From the NCBI GenBank assembly GCA_023247835.1, contig JAHFFU010000048.1, positions 1 to 7,236 of the forward strand: 7,236 nt of DNA. The letters run 5' to 3'. Of the stretch, positions 6,463 through 7,236 are shown in pieces. The stretch is from Candidatus Bathyarchaeota archaeon. Lineage in GTDB: Archaea > Thermoproteota > Bathyarchaeia > 40CM-2-53-6 > FEN-987. The notes beneath the pieces are model-generated. The model was not told where the DNA came from. It saw nothing but the letters and a program-made list of their open reading frames with translations, and did not search any database. Position 1 is the first letter of the stretch, and the number at the start of each line of letters is the position of its first letter. The position numbers and the translations under genes are program-made.

Positions 6463-6501
6463 TAGACAAGCCTTCTAATGTGCGGGCGGGAACTGGAAGA
6501 A

Positions 6502-6897
6502 TTAGCCTTTGGTCCGCATTATCTTATTCTGTCCCAACATCTGCCAGTATTCGACTTCAACGCCAGCAGCCAGTTTCGATTTGATCTCTTCTTCTTCAGG
6601 CATTGGAGTTTCGAAGGTCTCGTAAGACTGCATATCCATCAGCTGAACATTGTTGCCCATGAAAGCAAGTACTTGGGCTGTTTTCTTCTCTATCATAGGG
6701 ACTTCAATGCGGGCGTCTACGGGGCTGATCACGTTCTTCTTGGTCCCAGTTGTGACACTGATGGCTACGATTCTGGCTTTCGCGGCCCCGTGCTTGCCAG
6801 GCTTGGATTTTTCGTATTCAACAATTTTGCACGGTTCACCGTCTACCACTACGTAGTGGCCGATTTTTAGAGAGCCTACATCTACTGGTTTGCTCAG
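6502..6897 (-). CDS. eif5A: Translation factor aIF5A (hypusine-containing), apparent CTG start
   Basis: The archaeal IF5A, which binds the ribosome near the P site and helps peptide bond formation at difficult sequences. The N-terminal SH3-like domain carries the hypusine loop [13 protein letters not shown] (31-43) with K35 as the modified lysine. The C-terminal OB fold includes [23 protein letters not shown], the acidic EEEEIK and VEVEYW near the end. The first ATG/GTG/TTG codon in frame is GTG 6849, which would give 115 residues and remove the first strands of the SH3 domain. The same frame reads upstream without a stop as [15 protein letters not shown], exactly the expected N-terminus, preceded by CTG (6897-6895); starting there gives the normal 131 residues. 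The frame closes at a TAA 36 bases farther up with no standard start. AGGCGA before CTG is only a weak ribosome binding site. A sequencing error at the start codon is the alternative. Confidence 0.93.
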   Translation of the reverse strand: MSKPVDVGSLKIGHYVVVDGEPCKIVEYEKSKPGKHGAAKARIVAISVTTGTKKNVISPVDARIEVPMIEKKTAQVLAFMGNNVQLMDMQSYETFETPMPEEEEIKSKLAAGVEVEYWQMLGQNKIMRTKG

Positions 6898-6910
6898 TGT
6901 TCTTCGCCTG

Positions 6911-6923
6911 CAAGCTAAGCTTG
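6911..6923. repeat. Perfect palindrome upstream of aIF5A
   Basis: CAAGCT-A-AGCTTG is a perfect 6+1+6 inverted repeat 13 bases upstream of the aIF5A CTG codon. One arm (AGCTTG) recurs at 6955-6960, 37 bases away, beside the TATA-like element. It lies where transcription of aIF5A would be expected to begin (near 6926), so it could be an operator or a short leader hairpin (5-bp stem, 3-base loop). No function is known. Confidence 0.5.
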
Positions 6924-6947
6924 AAAGCAGTTAACGCCTGGTCTTCG

Positions 6948-6956
6948 TCTAAAAAG
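6948..6956 (-). promoter_or_regulatory. Possible TATA box for the aIF5A-DHS operon
   Basis: CTTTTTAGA on the minus strand, centred about 55 bases before the aIF5A CTG. Expected initiation about 25 bases downstream gives a leader of nearly 30 bases. Judged by eye. Confidence 0.4.
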
Positions 6957-7035
6957 CTTGTCTGGTCCGCCGATCATTCACGTATAGTTTCGCGCAGGAA
7001 AATCCGGCTTTCGATTGTGAGCTACGAGTGGATTA

Positions 7036-7044
7036 CTTAATTAT
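7036..7044 (+). promoter_or_regulatory. Possible TATA box for the NAD kinase gene
   Basis: CTTAATTAT on the plus strand is the most AT-rich stretch in the second divergent region. Initiation about 26 bases from its centre (near 7066) would fall upstream of TTG 7078 but downstream of GTG 7054, which supports the TTG start. Confidence 0.4.
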
Positions 7045-7065
7045 CCTAACGTAGTGTCTTTGATT

Positions 7066-7069
7066 GGAG
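7066..7069 (+). promoter_or_regulatory. Ribosome binding site deciding the NAD kinase start
   Basis: GGAG (within TTGGAGT) is eight bases before TTG 7078. The alternative GTG at 7054 has no purine-rich site before it. Confidence 0.45.
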
Positions 7070-7077
7070 TACCAAAA

Positions 7078-7236
7078 TTGGCTTTCAAGGTTGGCCTCGT
7101 TTCTAGGCTAGATGAACCCCGGGCCCTTGAGGTTGCAGCAACTCTAGCCAAGCGGCTGAGGAAGATGGGCATAGCAGTCACAGCTGAACTCGAATTAGCA
7201 AAACGCGGTCGACTAGGTGGTGGCAAGGACCTATCG
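7078..7236 (+). CDS. nadK: Probable NAD kinase (ATP-NAD kinase), N-terminal part (cut by window edge)
   Basis: The first 53 codons of a protein that begins MAFKVGLVSRLDEPRALEVA, followed by a helix (TLAKRLRKMGIAV) and a strand/helix turn reaching GGGKDLS at the edge. This is the typical opening of archaeal NAD kinases: a beta strand ending in [LI]VSR, a D-x-P/E-A-L-E-x-A helix, then a second strand. These enzymes phosphorylate NAD to NADP in the cytoplasm. The catalytic GGDGT motif would lie beyond the window, so the call rests on N-terminal resemblance only. TTG 7078 is preferred on the ribosome binding site and family N-terminus; GTG 7054 would add eight residues. It is divergent from aIF5A across about 180 bases. 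Confidence 0.7.
   Translation, partial: MAFKVGLVSRLDEPRALEVAATLAKRLRKMGIAVTAELELAKRGRLGGGKDLS

Noticed and set aside
6502..6849. aIF5A starting at GTG 6849
   Set aside because: It would remove conserved N-terminal strands that are clearly encoded upstream in the same frame.
6478..6870. 130-codon plus-strand frame over aIF5A
   Set aside because: It is antisense to the highly conserved aIF5A gene and is a shadow frame.
6961..7035. Possible small RNA gene (C/D box or tRNA) in the divergent region
   Set aside because: I found no matching C (RUGAUGA) and D (CUGA) box pair and no tRNA-like cloverleaf on either strand.
7054..7077. NAD kinase starting at GTG 7054
   Set aside because: There is no ribosome binding site before it and it is upstream of the expected transcript start; TTG 7078 has GGAG at good spacing and fits the family N-terminus.

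Overview
The window is archaeal. It encodes archaeal-only or archaeal/eukaryotic-type informational proteins: SRP54, ribosomal protein L21e, RNA polymerase subunit Rpo4 (RpoF), translation factor aIF5A with its modifying enzyme deoxyhypusine synthase, and a Dpo4-type Y-family polymerase with a C-terminal PCNA-binding-like motif. Gene content would fit a mesophilic, medium-GC member of the TACK group (Nitrososphaeria/Bathyarchaeia-like), but that rank is a guess. Genes are tightly packed, most are on the minus strand, and several start with TTG, GTG or apparently CTG.

Layout. Positions 4271 down to 1 (minus strand) hold a co-directional run in transcription order: srp54, rpl21e, rpoF, a DUF655 protein, dpo4, and the 5' part of ksgA/dim1 (cut by the window edge). 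L21e-RpoF-DUF655-KsgA is a well-known archaeal order; here a translesion polymerase sits between DUF655 and KsgA. The only sizeable gap is 2031-2222, between rpoF and DUF655. From about 4272 to 4438 lies a divergent promoter region. Positions 4439-5530 (plus strand) hold a PAC2-family protein ending in an HbYX-like tripeptide, directly abutted (TGA-ATG) by an Hsp20-like gene. This pair meets deoxyhypusine synthase tail to tail with only 2 bases between stops. Positions 6897 down to 5533 (minus strand) hold aIF5A followed by deoxyhypusine synthase, a substrate-enzyme operon. After a second divergent promoter region, the 5' part of a probable NAD kinase gene runs off the right edge on the plus strand.

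Functional picture. The minus-strand run combines membrane targeting (SRP54), the ribosome (L21e), transcription (Rpo4), a nucleic-acid-binding protein (DUF655), DNA damage tolerance (Dpo4) and rRNA maturation (KsgA). The plus-strand pair suggests protein quality control at the 20S proteasome. The aIF5A-DHS pair makes and activates the hypusine-containing elongation factor. The most unusual points are the lack of any ATG/GTG/TTG start able to give a full-length aIF5A (CTG is the best candidate), Dpo4 inside the L21e-RpoF-DUF655-KsgA cluster, and the HbYX-ending PAC2 protein coupled to a small heat-shock protein. I found no mobile element, CRISPR array, tRNA or rRNA. I did not find a clearly new multi-gene system.
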